Of a stretch of DNA of 7,430 nucleotides, positions 1 through 6,176 are shown piece by piece. Numbering within the stretch: the stretch's first letter is position 1; each line of letters opens with the position of its first letter. Source of the DNA: Actinomycetes bacterium (lineage in GTDB: Bacteria > Actinomycetota > Actinomycetes > Streptosporangiales > Streptosporangiaceae); NCBI GenBank assembly GCA_025964635.1, contig JAOPYP010000759.1, positions 1-7,430 of the forward strand, given 5' to 3'. A program made the position numbers and the translations under genes. Under the pieces are notes generated by a model. The model ran no database searches and was not told where the DNA came from. It was given only the letters and a program-made list of their open reading frames with translations.

Positions 1-2
1 TC

Positions 3-134
3 TGGCTGGGCCGCCGGGACATCCCGGGGATCCGGCCCGGGCGGCGGATCACCGTGCACGGGCGGGTCGCCCAGGTCAAGGACGAGCGGACCATCTACAA
101 CCCCAGCTACCAGCTCCAGCCCGGCCCCGAGTGA
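3..134 (+). CDS. C-terminal fragment of a small OB-fold-like protein (5' end outside the window)
   Basis: The reading frame beginning at base 3 is open from the window edge to a TGA at 132-134, giving 43 residues that start WLGRRDIPGIRPGRRITVHG and end LQPGPE. A WLGRR-x-IPGI-x-PGRR start, then a VHGRVAQVKD strand and an IYNPSYQL ending, resembles the C-terminal half of small actinobacterial proteins annotated as OB-fold nucleic acid binding. In that fold the G-R-x-I-x-V-x-G-R-V pattern forms neighbouring beta strands. The start lies outside the window, so length and full domain content cannot be judged. The gene converges on the response regulator with only 24 bp between the stops. From memory, such proteins often lie near TrkA-type potassium genes and KdpE-like regulators in actinomycetes, which fits the neighbour here. 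Family assignment is moderate and the role is unknown. Confidence 0.6.
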   Translation, partial: WLGRRDIPGIRPGRRITVHGRVAQVKDERTIYNPSYQLQPGPE

Positions 135-158
135 GCCGCTAAGCCTGGTCAGCCCCGG

Positions 159-839
159 TCAGGCCGGACCCTGGAAGCGGTACCCCATGCCCGGCTCGGT
201 GAGCAGGTAGCGCGGCCGGGACGGGTCGGGTTCCAGCTTGCGCCGCAGGTGAGCCACGTGGACCCGGAGGTAGTTCGCCTCGGTCTGGTACTGCGGCCCC
301 CACACCTCCCGCAATAGCTGCCTCTGGGTGACGAGCCGGTTTTCGTTGCGGACAAGTATTTCCAGCAGCGACCACTCGGTCGGGGTCAGCCGGACGTCGC
401 CGTCGCTCCGGATCACGCGTTTCGCCGCCAGGTCCACGGTGAAGTCGGGGGTGATCCGGACCGGCTCGTCGGGGGCGGGCGTCGCCCGGCGGACCGCCGC
501 GCGGAGCCGGGCGAGCAGCTCGTTCATCCCGAACGGCTTGGTCACGTAGTCGTCCGCGCCGGCGTCCAGGGCGGCCACCTTCTGGACTTCCTGGCCCCAG
601 GCCGACAGCACGATGATCGGCGTGGACGTCCAGCCGCGCACGCCCCTGATCACCTCGGTGCCGTCCATGTCGGGCAGGCCGAGGTCGAGGATCAGCACGT
701 CCGGGCGGTCCCGGGCCATCGCGGCCAGCCCGGACGCGCCGTCCGCCGCGGTCGTGACCTCGTACTTCCGCGCGGTGAGGTTGATCCGCAGGGCACGCAG
801 GATCGGTTCCTCGTCGTCGATGACCAGGACCCTGGTCAT
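159..839 (-). CDS. kdpE: KdpE-type response regulator, OmpR/PhoB family
   Basis: This is a 226-residue transcription factor: a phosphorylatable receiver followed by a winged-helix DNA-binding domain. The receiver has the acidic pair D8-D9, phospho-acceptor D52 (in LDLGLPDMDG), S79 (in VLSAW) and K101 (in VTKPFG). The stretch KVAALDAGADDYVTKPFGMN is characteristic of KdpE. The winged helix spans about residues 130-224, with LTPTEWSLLEILVRN, QRQLLREVWGPQY, NYLRVHVAHLRRKLEPDP and the final wing TEPGMGYRF, again very KdpE-like. I chose ATG 839 because it places MTRVLVIDDE at the family's usual N-terminus. An in-frame GTG at 866 would add nine residues that look like leader, and neither start has a strong Shine-Dalgarno. 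The gene lies 79 bp downstream of the sensor kinase on the same strand, so they are probably cotranscribed. Its partner should phosphorylate D52. Targets in E. coli are kdpFABC, but none is in this window, so the regulon here is open. Confidence 0.92.
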   Translation of the reverse strand: MTRVLVIDDEEPILRALRINLTARKYEVTTAADGASGLAAMARDRPDVLILDLGLPDMDGTEVIRGVRGWTSTPIIVLSAWGQEVQKVAALDAGADDYVTKPFGMNELLARLRAAVRRATPAPDEPVRITPDFTVDLAAKRVIRSDGDVRLTPTEWSLLEILVRNENRLVTQRQLLREVWGPQYQTEANYLRVHVAHLRRKLEPDPSRPRYLLTEPGMGYRFQGPA

Positions 840-862
840 CTCACGCCGGTCCGGCCGGGCGG

Positions 863-922
863 TCACGGCTCGGTGCTCACGGCTCGGTGCTCACGGCTCG
901 GTGCTCACGGCTCGGTGCTCAC
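863..922. repeat. 14-bp tandem repeat between kinase and regulator, 4.3 copies
   Basis: The plus-strand unit TCACGGCTCGGTGC occurs four times without mismatch (863-876, 877-890, 891-904, 905-918), followed by a partial TCAC at 919-922. On the coding (minus) strand each unit carries GTGA, which is both a stop (TGA) and an overlapping possible start (GTG). The first TGA (921-919) is the kinase stop. The GTG at 866 is in frame with the response regulator. Because 14 is not a multiple of three, changing copy number would shift which GTG is in frame and change the distance between kinase stop and regulator start. The repeat fills almost the whole gap between the two genes. Its function is unknown, and chance slippage duplication is the simplest origin. 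Confidence 0.95.
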
Positions 923-2766
923 TGGACCGGCGGGGCGGCCGAGTCGGCCGTGGCCGCCGCCGCCGGCAGGCTGACCTGGACCGTCAGCCCGCCGCCCGGC
1001 GTATCGGCCGCGTGGATCGTGCCGCCCATGGCCTCCAGGAAGCCCTTGGCCACCGCCAGCCCGAGGCCGACACCGTTGCCCGTCGCGCGGTCGCCGAGCC
1101 GTTCGAACGGCTCGAACATGCGCAGCTTGAACTCGTCCGGGACGCCCGGGCCGTGGTCGCACACCTCCAGCCGCACGCTGCCGCCGTCCGGGGTGGCCCG
1201 CAGCTCAGGCGGCTGCCCGGACGGGGAGTGGGCCAGCGCGTTGGAGAACAGGTTGGCCAGCACCCGCTCCAGCAGCACCGGGTCGGTGCGGACCAGCGGC
1301 AGGCCGTCGGGCACCGCGATCCGGACGCTGCTGGCCGGGGCCAGCCCGAGCAGGGCGGCCGGCGCGACCTCCTCGACCGAGGTGGCCCGCAGGAACGGCT
1401 GCAGCGACCCGGTGGCCAGGCGGCTCATGTCGAGCAGGTTGCCGATCAGCGCGTCGAGCCGGTCCGCCCCGTCCTCGATGGTCGCGAGCAGCGCCGCCTC
1501 GTCAGCCGCGGTCCAGTCCACGTCGGTCTGACGCAGCGTGCTCACGCTGGCCTTGATCGAGGCCAGCGGGGTGCGCAGGTCGTGGCTGACTGCGGCGAGC
1601 AGCGCGGTGCGCATCCGGTTCCCCTCGGCCAGCGCCTCGGCCTGCGCCGCCTGGGTACGCAGCCGGTCCCGGTCCAGCGCCGCGCCGGCCTGGGCGGCGA
1701 ACCCGTCCAGCAGCCGGGCCGTGATCGGGCGGGACTGCCCCGCCACCAGCAGGGCCACCGTGTCATTGACCGGGACGCGGGTGGCCACCTCCGCCGGTGG
1801 CGCGGACCCGCTGACCGCGACGCTCACCCACTGATCCCGGACCCGCTCGGCCAGTTCGGCCCGGCCACCCCAGGCGCTGGTCAGGTGATCCAGCACCGCG
1901 GTGGGCGTGTCAGCCCCGCCGAGCACGGTCTGGGCCAGCTCCAGCAGCGACGCGGCCTCGCCGGCGCTGCGGGCCGCCTGCACCTGCCGGCGCGCGGCCA
2001 GGTGGACGACGCTGCTGACCGTCACCGCCACGGTGACGAACAGGAGCAGCGCCAGTATGTTGCGGGGCTCGGCGATCGTCAGCGTGTGCAGCGGGACGGT
2101 GAAATACCAGTTGAGCAGCAGGCTGGCGGTGATCGCGGCGAGCACGGCGGGCCAGAAGCCGCCGACGACCGCCACCGCGACCACGGCCACCAGGTAGATC
2201 AGCAGGTCGTTGGCGAGGTCCAGGTGCGGGCGCAGCGCGGCCAGCACCACGGTGAGCAGCGGCAGCCCGGCCACCAGCAGGATCCCGGCGACCTGCCGCC
2301 TGCCGCGCAGGCCTGTCCGCATGGTTTCGCCCGGCGGCCCGGTGACCCCGGGCCGGCCCGCATCGCGGCCCCCGGGCCGCCCGCCATGCACGCGCACAAT
2401 CCCTAGTCTGAACGACGGCGCCAGCCCGCGCACCATCAGGCCGATGCCGGCCCCGGCCAGGACGCACACGGCCATGGTCAGCGCGGCCCGTGCGGCGACC
2501 GGGCCGGTCATCCGCAGCTGGGCGTACGGCGGGTGGGAGAAGCCCGCCACCGTCAGCCAGCCGATCACCCCCAGCACCGGCGCGGCCAGCGGCTCGGACA
2601 CCGCGGAGATCGCCAGGACCACCGCCGCGGCCAGGGTGAGCACCCCGGTGGCCGGCAGCCGGCCCCCCAGCCCGGCCGCGAACGCGCCGACCACCAGCAG
2701 CGCGGTGAAGCCGGCGGGCAGCGCGTAGTGCGCCGCCAGCCCACGGGGCGAACGGTTGCGGTCCAT
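919..2766 (-). CDS. KdpD-like membrane sensor histidine kinase lacking the KdpD/Usp N-terminal domains
   Basis: This 615-residue sensor autophosphorylates on histidine and should pass phosphate to the downstream KdpE-type regulator. Residues about 13-113 hold roughly four hydrophobic segments, followed by a Gly/Pro/Arg-rich linker (about 118-150). Residues about 158-255 form a second four-helix block with NDLLIYLVAVVAVAVVGG and LLLNWYFTVPLHTLTIAEP, which is typical of the KdpD membrane domain (DUF4118). A GAF-like region follows (about 270-370). The kinase core has H395 in AVSHDLRTPLASIKA, N509 in LFSNALAHSP, a G1 box DHGPGVP (537-543) and a G2 box GNGVGLGLAVAKG (563-575). Classical KdpD is nearer 850-900 residues and begins with a Walker-A KdpD domain plus a Usp domain, and both are absent. 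The start at ATG 2766 has no clear Shine-Dalgarno. Met149 (2322) is an internal alternative that would leave only the KdpD-like half. The kinase class is certain; the stimulus is inferred to be potassium or osmotic state. Confidence 0.88.
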   Translation of the reverse strand: MDRNRSPRGLAAHYALPAGFTALLVVGAFAAGLGGRLPATGVLTLAAAVVLAISAVSEPLAAPVLGVIGWLTVAGFSHPPYAQLRMTGPVAARAALTMAVCVLAGAGIGLMVRGLAPSFRLGIVRVHGGRPGGRDAGRPGVTGPPGETMRTGLRGRRQVAGILLVAGLPLLTVVLAALRPHLDLANDLLIYLVAVVAVAVVGGFWPAVLAAITASLLLNWYFTVPLHTLTIAEPRNILALLLFVTVAVTVSSVVHLAARRQVQAARSAGEAASLLELAQTVLGGADTPTAVLDHLTSAWGGRAELAERVRDQWVSVAVSGSAPPAEVATRVPVNDTVALLVAGQSRPITARLLDGFAAQAGAALDRDRLRTQAAQAEALAEGNRMRTALLAAVSHDLRTPLASIKASVSTLRQTDVDWTAADEAALLATIEDGADRLDALIGNLLDMSRLATGSLQPFLRATSVEEVAPAALLGLAPASSVRIAVPDGLPLVRTDPVLLERVLANLFSNALAHSPSGQPPELRATPDGGSVRLEVCDHGPGVPDEFKLRMFEPFERLGDRATGNGVGLGLAVAKGFLEAMGGTIHAADTPGGGLTVQVSLPAAAATADSAAPPVQ

Positions 2767-2805
2767 CGGGTCCAGTTCACCGCGCGCGAGGGGCTCCGGG
2801 GCTGA

Positions 2806-2857
2806 TCTTCACGCTGCCTTAACGCGCCCGCTCAGGACCTTAACGCCCCCCTAACGG
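2806..2857 (-). promoter_or_regulatory. candidate operator array: phased GCGTTAAGG-type direct repeats
   Basis: On the plus strand CCTTAACGC occurs exactly at 2817-2825 and 2838-2846. Related 7-of-9 copies are TCTTCACGC at 2806-2814 and CCCTAACGG at 2849-2857. The start-to-start spacings are 11, 21 and 11 bp, that is one or two helical turns on the same face. Tandem half-sites of about 11 bp are the usual layout for OmpR/PhoB/KdpE-family regulators. The array lies 40 to 91 bases before the kinase ATG in an otherwise GC-rich gap, so autoregulation by the KdpE-type regulator is a reasonable inference. A TAAGGT hexamer at 2842-2837 on the minus strand could be a -10 element, but no matching -35 is seen, as is common at activated promoters. 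The spacing is observed; the bound protein is inferred. Confidence 0.5.
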
Positions 2858-2940
2858 CCCGTCCGCAGCACCGGGACTCCGCGCCGGCCCGCCGCCCGTC
2901 CGAGCCCGCCAGCGAGTCCGGGCACAGACCCCCCGGTGCA

Positions 2941-2958
2941 GCGGACCAGTCGGTCCGC
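2941..2958 (-). terminator. candidate terminator hairpin after the phosphoesterase gene
   Basis: GCGGACC (2941-2947) and GGTCCGC (2952-2958) form a perfect 7-bp stem around a 4-base loop, starting 28 bases past the phosphoesterase stop codon. There is no U-tract on the minus strand; the following bases are G-rich. Actinobacterial terminators often lack U-tracts, so the hairpin is plausible but unproven. It would separate phosphoesterase transcription from the kinase-regulator unit. The remaining bases of this 219-bp gap (2858-2940) show nothing else I can support. Confidence 0.45.
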
Positions 2959-2985
2959 GCCACTCAGGGACGGGCCGCGTCCGGG

Positions 2986-4485
2986 TTACCGGGACCCGGC
3001 GTTGAACACGTCCCGGCCGAAGTCCGCCGCCGTGGCCGCGAAGCCCAGGTGACCGTGTCCGTCAGCACCGCCGGACCTGATGCCGAGCAGGTCCTCGTAC
3101 GTGCGCAGGGCGGAGTAGTGGTTGTAGGAGCCGGTGCTGTCCACGCTGCCCGGCGTGATCCAGCGCGGGTTCAGCAGCACGGCGCCGACCTGGCCGCCCC
3201 CCGGCATGGTGCCGGCGGGGGGTTCCTGGCCGGGCGTGAGGCCGGTGACGCCGAGCAGGTCGTAGTAGGTCTTGCCCCCGTAGGCGGCGATCGGGGTGTT
3301 GAGCAGCGGCGAGTAGCCCGGGTTGGCGTTGCCCGGGCCCGGCTGCTCGTGGCCGCCAGCGGCGGTGTCGGTTGCGGCACCCTCGTCGAAAGTGACCATC
3401 ACGAGCGTGTGGCCGCTGCGGTAGGCCGGCGAGTGCAGGATCAGCGGCATCCAGGTCCTGAGGAAGGCGTCGGCCCCGGCCAGCCCGCCGGTGGTACCGC
3501 CCGTGGCGTTGGTGCCCGCGCAGGTGGCGTCGTGCCCGTCATTGCACAGGTTCGGGGTGATGAAGGCGAACCGCGGCGTGCTCCACTCGTGCGCCAGGTC
3601 CTGGGCGAGGTGCCCGTGGTAGGCGACGGCACCGCCCGCGGAGGTCGACGCCGTGCCCAGCGGCACGACGTCGTGAGCGCAGAGCCGCGGGTTGTCCGTC
3701 ACCGAGTGGAAGTAGATGAACGGGTTGTGCCGGTTGGCGTACTGATCGGTCACTGGCGACTTGACCTGGCTCCCGGTGGCATTCGGGCCCTCCGCGCTGT
3801 TGGTGTCGTCGGAAGCCACGCCACTGACCTGGGTGGGGTGAGCGCAGTCGGTGCCACCGAGCGGGTCGGCCTGCCCGCCGTCCCGGCCCGGGTCGTTGCC
3901 CATGTCCTCGGCGTACGAACGCCAGTCACTCCCGGCCGTCCACGGGTAGGCCTGGTCGAGCTGGTTGCCGATCGTCTGCACGCTGCGCGGGAACACGCAG
4001 CCCTGCCCGTCGGCCTGGCCGGGATAGAGCGCCTGGTTGGGGTCCGGCGTGCCCGGGGTGACGTCGTTGTAGCTCCCGGTCAGCGAGGTGATGCTGGTGA
4101 CGCAGTCACTGCTGGTGACCTGGTTCGGTGCCTGGCCGGAGACCTGGGAGATGTAGTTGTCCAGGCTGACGTGCCCGGTGGCGTAGTAGTGCGGGACGAG
4201 CTCGCCTGCAGGAAGCAGGGTGCCGTTGAGGTAGGTGGCCGGCGACGAGGAGCCGAAGGTGGCGCCGAAACTCTCGTTCTCCAGCTCAATGACGATGATG
4301 TGCCGGATCGCGCCCGGCGGGAGGGGCAGGGAACTGCGCGCGGTGTGCGCCGGGGACGCTGCCTGCGCCGCGCCACGGGTGTGCGCGGCGGCGGCCACCG
4401 TCGGGGCCAGCGCCACTCCGAGCGCGGTCACACCTGCGGCTGCGAGCGTCGCGGCGTTGCGTCTGGCCCGAGACCTGCTGTCCAT
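2986..4485 (-). CDS. secreted phosphoesterase, phospholipase C/acid phosphatase type
   Basis: This 499-residue exported enzyme should hydrolyse phosphate esters or phospholipid head groups outside the cell. A basic start (SRSRARRNA) is followed by an Ala-rich hydrophobic stretch ending near VAAAAHT, which is a Sec-type signal peptide. The Arg-Arg pair makes Tat export possible but the motif is weak. Numbering from ATG 4485, the alkaline-phosphatase-superfamily phosphoesterase signature appears as HIIVIELENESFGATFG (residues 62-78), which matches the ENxSF core of phospholipase C proteins. It is followed by GHVSLDNYISQVSG (104-117), NLCNDGHDATC (312-322), VMVTFDEGA (362-370), SYNHYSALRTYEDLLGI (453-469) and GHLGFAA (478-484). 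Six cysteines (128, 163, 214, 269, 314, 322) suit three disulfides. Two adjacent ATGs exist (4488, 4485). GAGGTGA at 4495-4489 is better spaced for the second, so I start at 4485. The substrate (phosphatidylinositol, other lipid or phosphomonoester) cannot be told from sequence. Confidence 0.87.
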   Translation of the reverse strand: MDSRSRARRNAATLAAAGVTALGVALAPTVAAAAHTRGAAQAASPAHTARSSLPLPPGAIRHIIVIELENESFGATFGSSSPATYLNGTLLPAGELVPHYYATGHVSLDNYISQVSGQAPNQVTSSDCVTSITSLTGSYNDVTPGTPDPNQALYPGQADGQGCVFPRSVQTIGNQLDQAYPWTAGSDWRSYAEDMGNDPGRDGGQADPLGGTDCAHPTQVSGVASDDTNSAEGPNATGSQVKSPVTDQYANRHNPFIYFHSVTDNPRLCAHDVVPLGTASTSAGGAVAYHGHLAQDLAHEWSTPRFAFITPNLCNDGHDATCAGTNATGGTTGGLAGADAFLRTWMPLILHSPAYRSGHTLVMVTFDEGAATDTAAGGHEQPGPGNANPGYSPLLNTPIAAYGGKTYYDLLGVTGLTPGQEPPAGTMPGGGQVGAVLLNPRWITPGSVDSTGSYNHYSALRTYEDLLGIRSGGADGHGHLGFAATAADFGRDVFNAGSR

Positions 4486-4488
4486 CAT

Positions 4489-4495
4489 TCACCTC
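4489..4495 (-). promoter_or_regulatory. ribosome binding site GAGGTGA that decides the phosphoesterase start
   Basis: The minus strand reads GAGGTGA directly followed by ATGATG. All seven bases complement the end of 16S rRNA. The GAGG core lies 3 bases from the first ATG and 6 from the second, so the second ATG (4485) is favoured. The two starts differ by one residue only. Confidence 0.75.
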
Positions 4496-4599
4496 GTTGC
4501 TGGTGTGCACCCAGGGGCTGCAGCCGCCGATCCCCATGGAACGGTCACAGCTGGCCGGGAACAGGACCGAACCGGCACCTGACCGGCGGGAGCCGTAAG

Positions 4600-4626
4600 G
4601 GTGAACGTTTCGCGCCGCCGGTCAAC
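4600..4626 (-). promoter_or_regulatory. candidate PHO-box-like repeats upstream of the phosphoesterase
   Basis: The minus strand has CGTTGACC ending at 4620 and CGTTCACC ending at 4600, with starts 20 bases apart. GTTCACC (4606-4600) matches the Streptomyces PhoP half-site exactly and GTTGACC (4626-4620) differs by one base. Classical PHO boxes are repeats of about 11 bp, and the unit expected next to GTTCACC is poor (CGGCTCC). The site is 115 bases before the phosphoesterase start, and enzymes of this type are often phosphate-regulated, so the context is suggestive. The rest of the 164-bp gap (4489-4652) shows several scattered GTTC words but no clear -35/-10 pair. Confidence 0.3.
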
Positions 4627-4641
4627 GATGCGGCCCGGCGG
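4615..4641 (-). terminator. weak hairpin after the exporter gene
   Basis: CCGCCGG (4615-4621) can pair with CCGGCGG (4635-4641) around a 13-base loop just past the exporter stop. A smaller alternative stem is GCGGA/TCCGC at 4638-4650 with a 3-base loop. The two structures exclude each other and there is no U-tract. In a GC-rich gap such pairings arise by chance, so this is only a possible terminator. Confidence 0.22.
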
Positions 4642-4652
4642 ACCATCCGCGG

Positions 4653-6140
4653 TTACGAGGCGGCCGGCTCAGCTGACGGGGGGGACGTGACTGGTGTGGC
4701 TGAGGGTGCCGGGACGGCGGGCGGCCGGCGGACGAACGCGGCCGCGGTGGCCGCCAGCACGCTGGCCGCGGCCGTGACCAGCCACACGTGCCGGAACGCG
4801 GTCACCGCAGCGGCCGCCGTGGCCGGGACCCCGAGAAGGGTGACGAGCACGGCCACGCCGAGCGCGAACGCGACCTGGCGGCCCATGTTCACCAGCGCGG
4901 ACCCGGTGCCAAACCGGGCGGCGGGCAGCGCGGTGGTGCTCGCGCTCATCAGCGTGGGCAGCGTGAGACCGACGCCCATCCCGGTCAACAGCATGCTGGG
5001 CAGCATGTCGGCGGCGTAGTGCGGGGTGACGCTGACGGTGAAGACCCGCCACAGCAGCCCAGCCGCGAACAGCAGGTTGCCGGCCGCCGCCACCGGCGCG
5101 GGGCCGATCCGGCGGGCCAGCGGGCCCGCCCCGACCGCGAGGGCCGGGACCATGGCCGGGCCGGGGGCGATGGCCAGGCCGGTGCGCAGCGCCGAGTAGT
5201 GCCAGACCGTCTGGCACCACAGCACGTTGGACAGCAGCATGGCGGCGAACCCGATGCTGAACACGAACACCGCGGCGCTGGCCGACCGGAACGCCGGGAT
5301 GCGCAGCAGGTGCAGTTCCACCAGCGGCCGCTCGTGGTGCGAGCAGCGCCACAGGAACCAGGCGAGCGCCACCGCCGCGCCGGCCAGCAGGGCGATGACC
5401 CCGGCCGAGGACCAGCCCCAGGACGGGCCCTCCACCAGCCCGCCGGTCAGCCCGGCGACGCCGGCAGTGAGCAGCACCACGCCCAGGAGATCGGGGAGCG
5501 GCTCACTGTCCCGGGCCGGGGGATGCGGCAGCACCCGGGCCCCGGCCACCAGCGCGGCCGCCCCGATCGGCAGGTTGACCAGGAACACCCACCGCCAGTC
5601 CAGCTGGACCAGCAGGCCGCCGGCCACCGGGCCCAGGGCGGCCGAGACGCCGCCGACCGCGGCCCAGGCCCGGACCCGCCCGGCCCGCCGGTCCGGCGGG
5701 GTAGCCGCCAGCAGCAGCGCGAGCGAGGTCGGGATCAGTGCCGCAGCGCCCGCGGCCTGCACGACCCGGGCCGCGACCAGGACCGCCAGATCCGGGGCGG
5801 CAGCGCAGGCCGCCGACGCGACCGTGAAGATCGCGATCCCGGCCAGGAACACCCGGCGCTGCCCGGTCCGGTCCCCCAGCCGTCCCGCGGGCACCAGCAG
5901 GGCCGCGAACACGATCGCGTACGCGTTGAGCACCCAGGACAGCCCGGCCAGCGAGCTGCCGCCGAAATTCCGCCCGATGCTGGGCAGCGCCACGTTCACG
6001 ATGAACAAGTCCAGGTTGGACATGAAGATCGCGGCGACCACCACGGTGAACACGGCCCGCGGTCCCCCGCCGGCCCGCCCGGACGGCGGTCCCGTGCCGC
6101 GCCGCCCGGACGGCTGACGGTTTGGTATTCCAACTGTCAT
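4653..6140 (-). CDS. DHA2-family MFS drug exporter, 14 transmembrane helices
   Basis: This 495-residue inner-membrane protein should export small molecules in exchange for protons (EmrB/QacA type). The first helix carries MSNLDLFIVNVALPSI with D44, the DHA2 TM1 signature. Motif A follows as GRLGDRTGQRR (86-96), and motif C as LGPVAGGLL (169-177), the antiporter motif. The length and about fourteen hydrophobic segments fit the DHA2 group. The N-terminal 28 residues are polar (MTVGIPNRQPSGRR) and the C-terminal tail is Pro/Ala/Ser-rich. I start at ATG 6140: a longer frame runs on to 6473 but lies antisense to the HxlR gene. No Shine-Dalgarno precedes the ATG, which agrees with a leaderless transcript from the promoter at 6147-6176. 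The first codons (ACA GTT GGA ATA CCA) are unusually AT-rich because an operator-like box overlaps them. It is divergent from an HxlR regulator, the usual arrangement for an inducible efflux pump. The substrate is unknown. Confidence 0.9.
   Translation of the reverse strand: MTVGIPNRQPSGRRGTGPPSGRAGGGPRAVFTVVVAAIFMSNLDLFIVNVALPSIGRNFGGSSLAGLSWVLNAYAIVFAALLVPAGRLGDRTGQRRVFLAGIAIFTVASAACAAAPDLAVLVAARVVQAAGAAALIPTSLALLLAATPPDRRAGRVRAWAAVGGVSAALGPVAGGLLVQLDWRWVFLVNLPIGAAALVAGARVLPHPPARDSEPLPDLLGVVLLTAGVAGLTGGLVEGPSWGWSSAGVIALLAGAAVALAWFLWRCSHHERPLVELHLLRIPAFRSASAAVFVFSIGFAAMLLSNVLWCQTVWHYSALRTGLAIAPGPAMVPALAVGAGPLARRIGPAPVAAAGNLLFAAGLLWRVFTVSVTPHYAADMLPSMLLTGMGVGLTLPTLMSASTTALPAARFGTGSALVNMGRQVAFALGVAVLVTLLGVPATAAAAVTAFRHVWLVTAAASVLAATAAAFVRRPPAVPAPSATPVTSPPSAEPAAS
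6122..6133. promoter_or_regulatory. candidate HxlR operator box 1
   Basis: TTGGTATTCCAA is a near-perfect 12-bp palindrome (10 of 12 positions symmetric) lying in codons 3 to 7 of the exporter, just downstream of its predicted transcription start. It shares 9 of 12 bases with box 2 at 6165-6176. HxlR proteins are dimers that bind short AT-containing inverted repeats in the promoter they control. Assignment to the neighbouring HxlR protein is inferred from position. Confidence 0.5.
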
Positions 6141-6146
6141 GCCAGG

Positions 6147-6176
6147 AGGGTAGCGACCGTCAGTTTGATATGGCAA
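6147..6176 (-). promoter_or_regulatory. exporter promoter giving a leaderless transcript
   Basis: On the minus strand TTGCCA (6176-6171) and TACCCT (6152-6147) are separated by 18 bases, a good match to housekeeping -35 and TANNNT -10 elements. Six bases (CCTGGC) then lead to the exporter ATG at 6140, so transcription should start at or next to the A of the start codon. The absence of a Shine-Dalgarno supports this. Leaderless mRNAs are common in actinobacteria. Confidence 0.6.
6165..6176. promoter_or_regulatory. candidate HxlR operator box 2, over the exporter -35
   Basis: TTGATATGGCAA is an imperfect palindrome that resembles box 1 (shared pattern TTG-R-TAT-NN-CAA), 43 bp away from it. It contains the exporter -35 hexamer and ends 9 bases before the HxlR start codon. 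A protein bound here would block the exporter promoter and could also repress the regulator gene itself. No convincing plus-strand -10/-35 pair was found for the regulator. Confidence 0.45.

Noticed and set aside
135..158. Bidirectional terminator between the convergent genes
   Set aside because: Only 4-bp stems can be drawn and there is no T-tract, so it is too weak to call.
840..866. GTG start at 866 for the response regulator
   Set aside because: It adds nine non-conserved residues before a canonical receiver start. It is possible in principle, but ATG 839 fits the family better.
863..922. CRISPR-like array
   Set aside because: The 14-bp units are directly adjacent with no spacers, so this is a simple tandem repeat.
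613..2406. Long plus-strand frame (597 codons) opposite the kinase and regulator
   Set aside because: Low-complexity Arg/Gly/Gln-rich product with no domain, lying fully antisense to clear coding sequence; typical of GC-rich DNA.
3049..5019. Long plus-strand frame (656 codons) opposite the phosphoesterase and exporter
   Set aside because: It spans two genes and their gap on the other strand, and its product is Val/Gly/Arg-rich with no recognisable motif.
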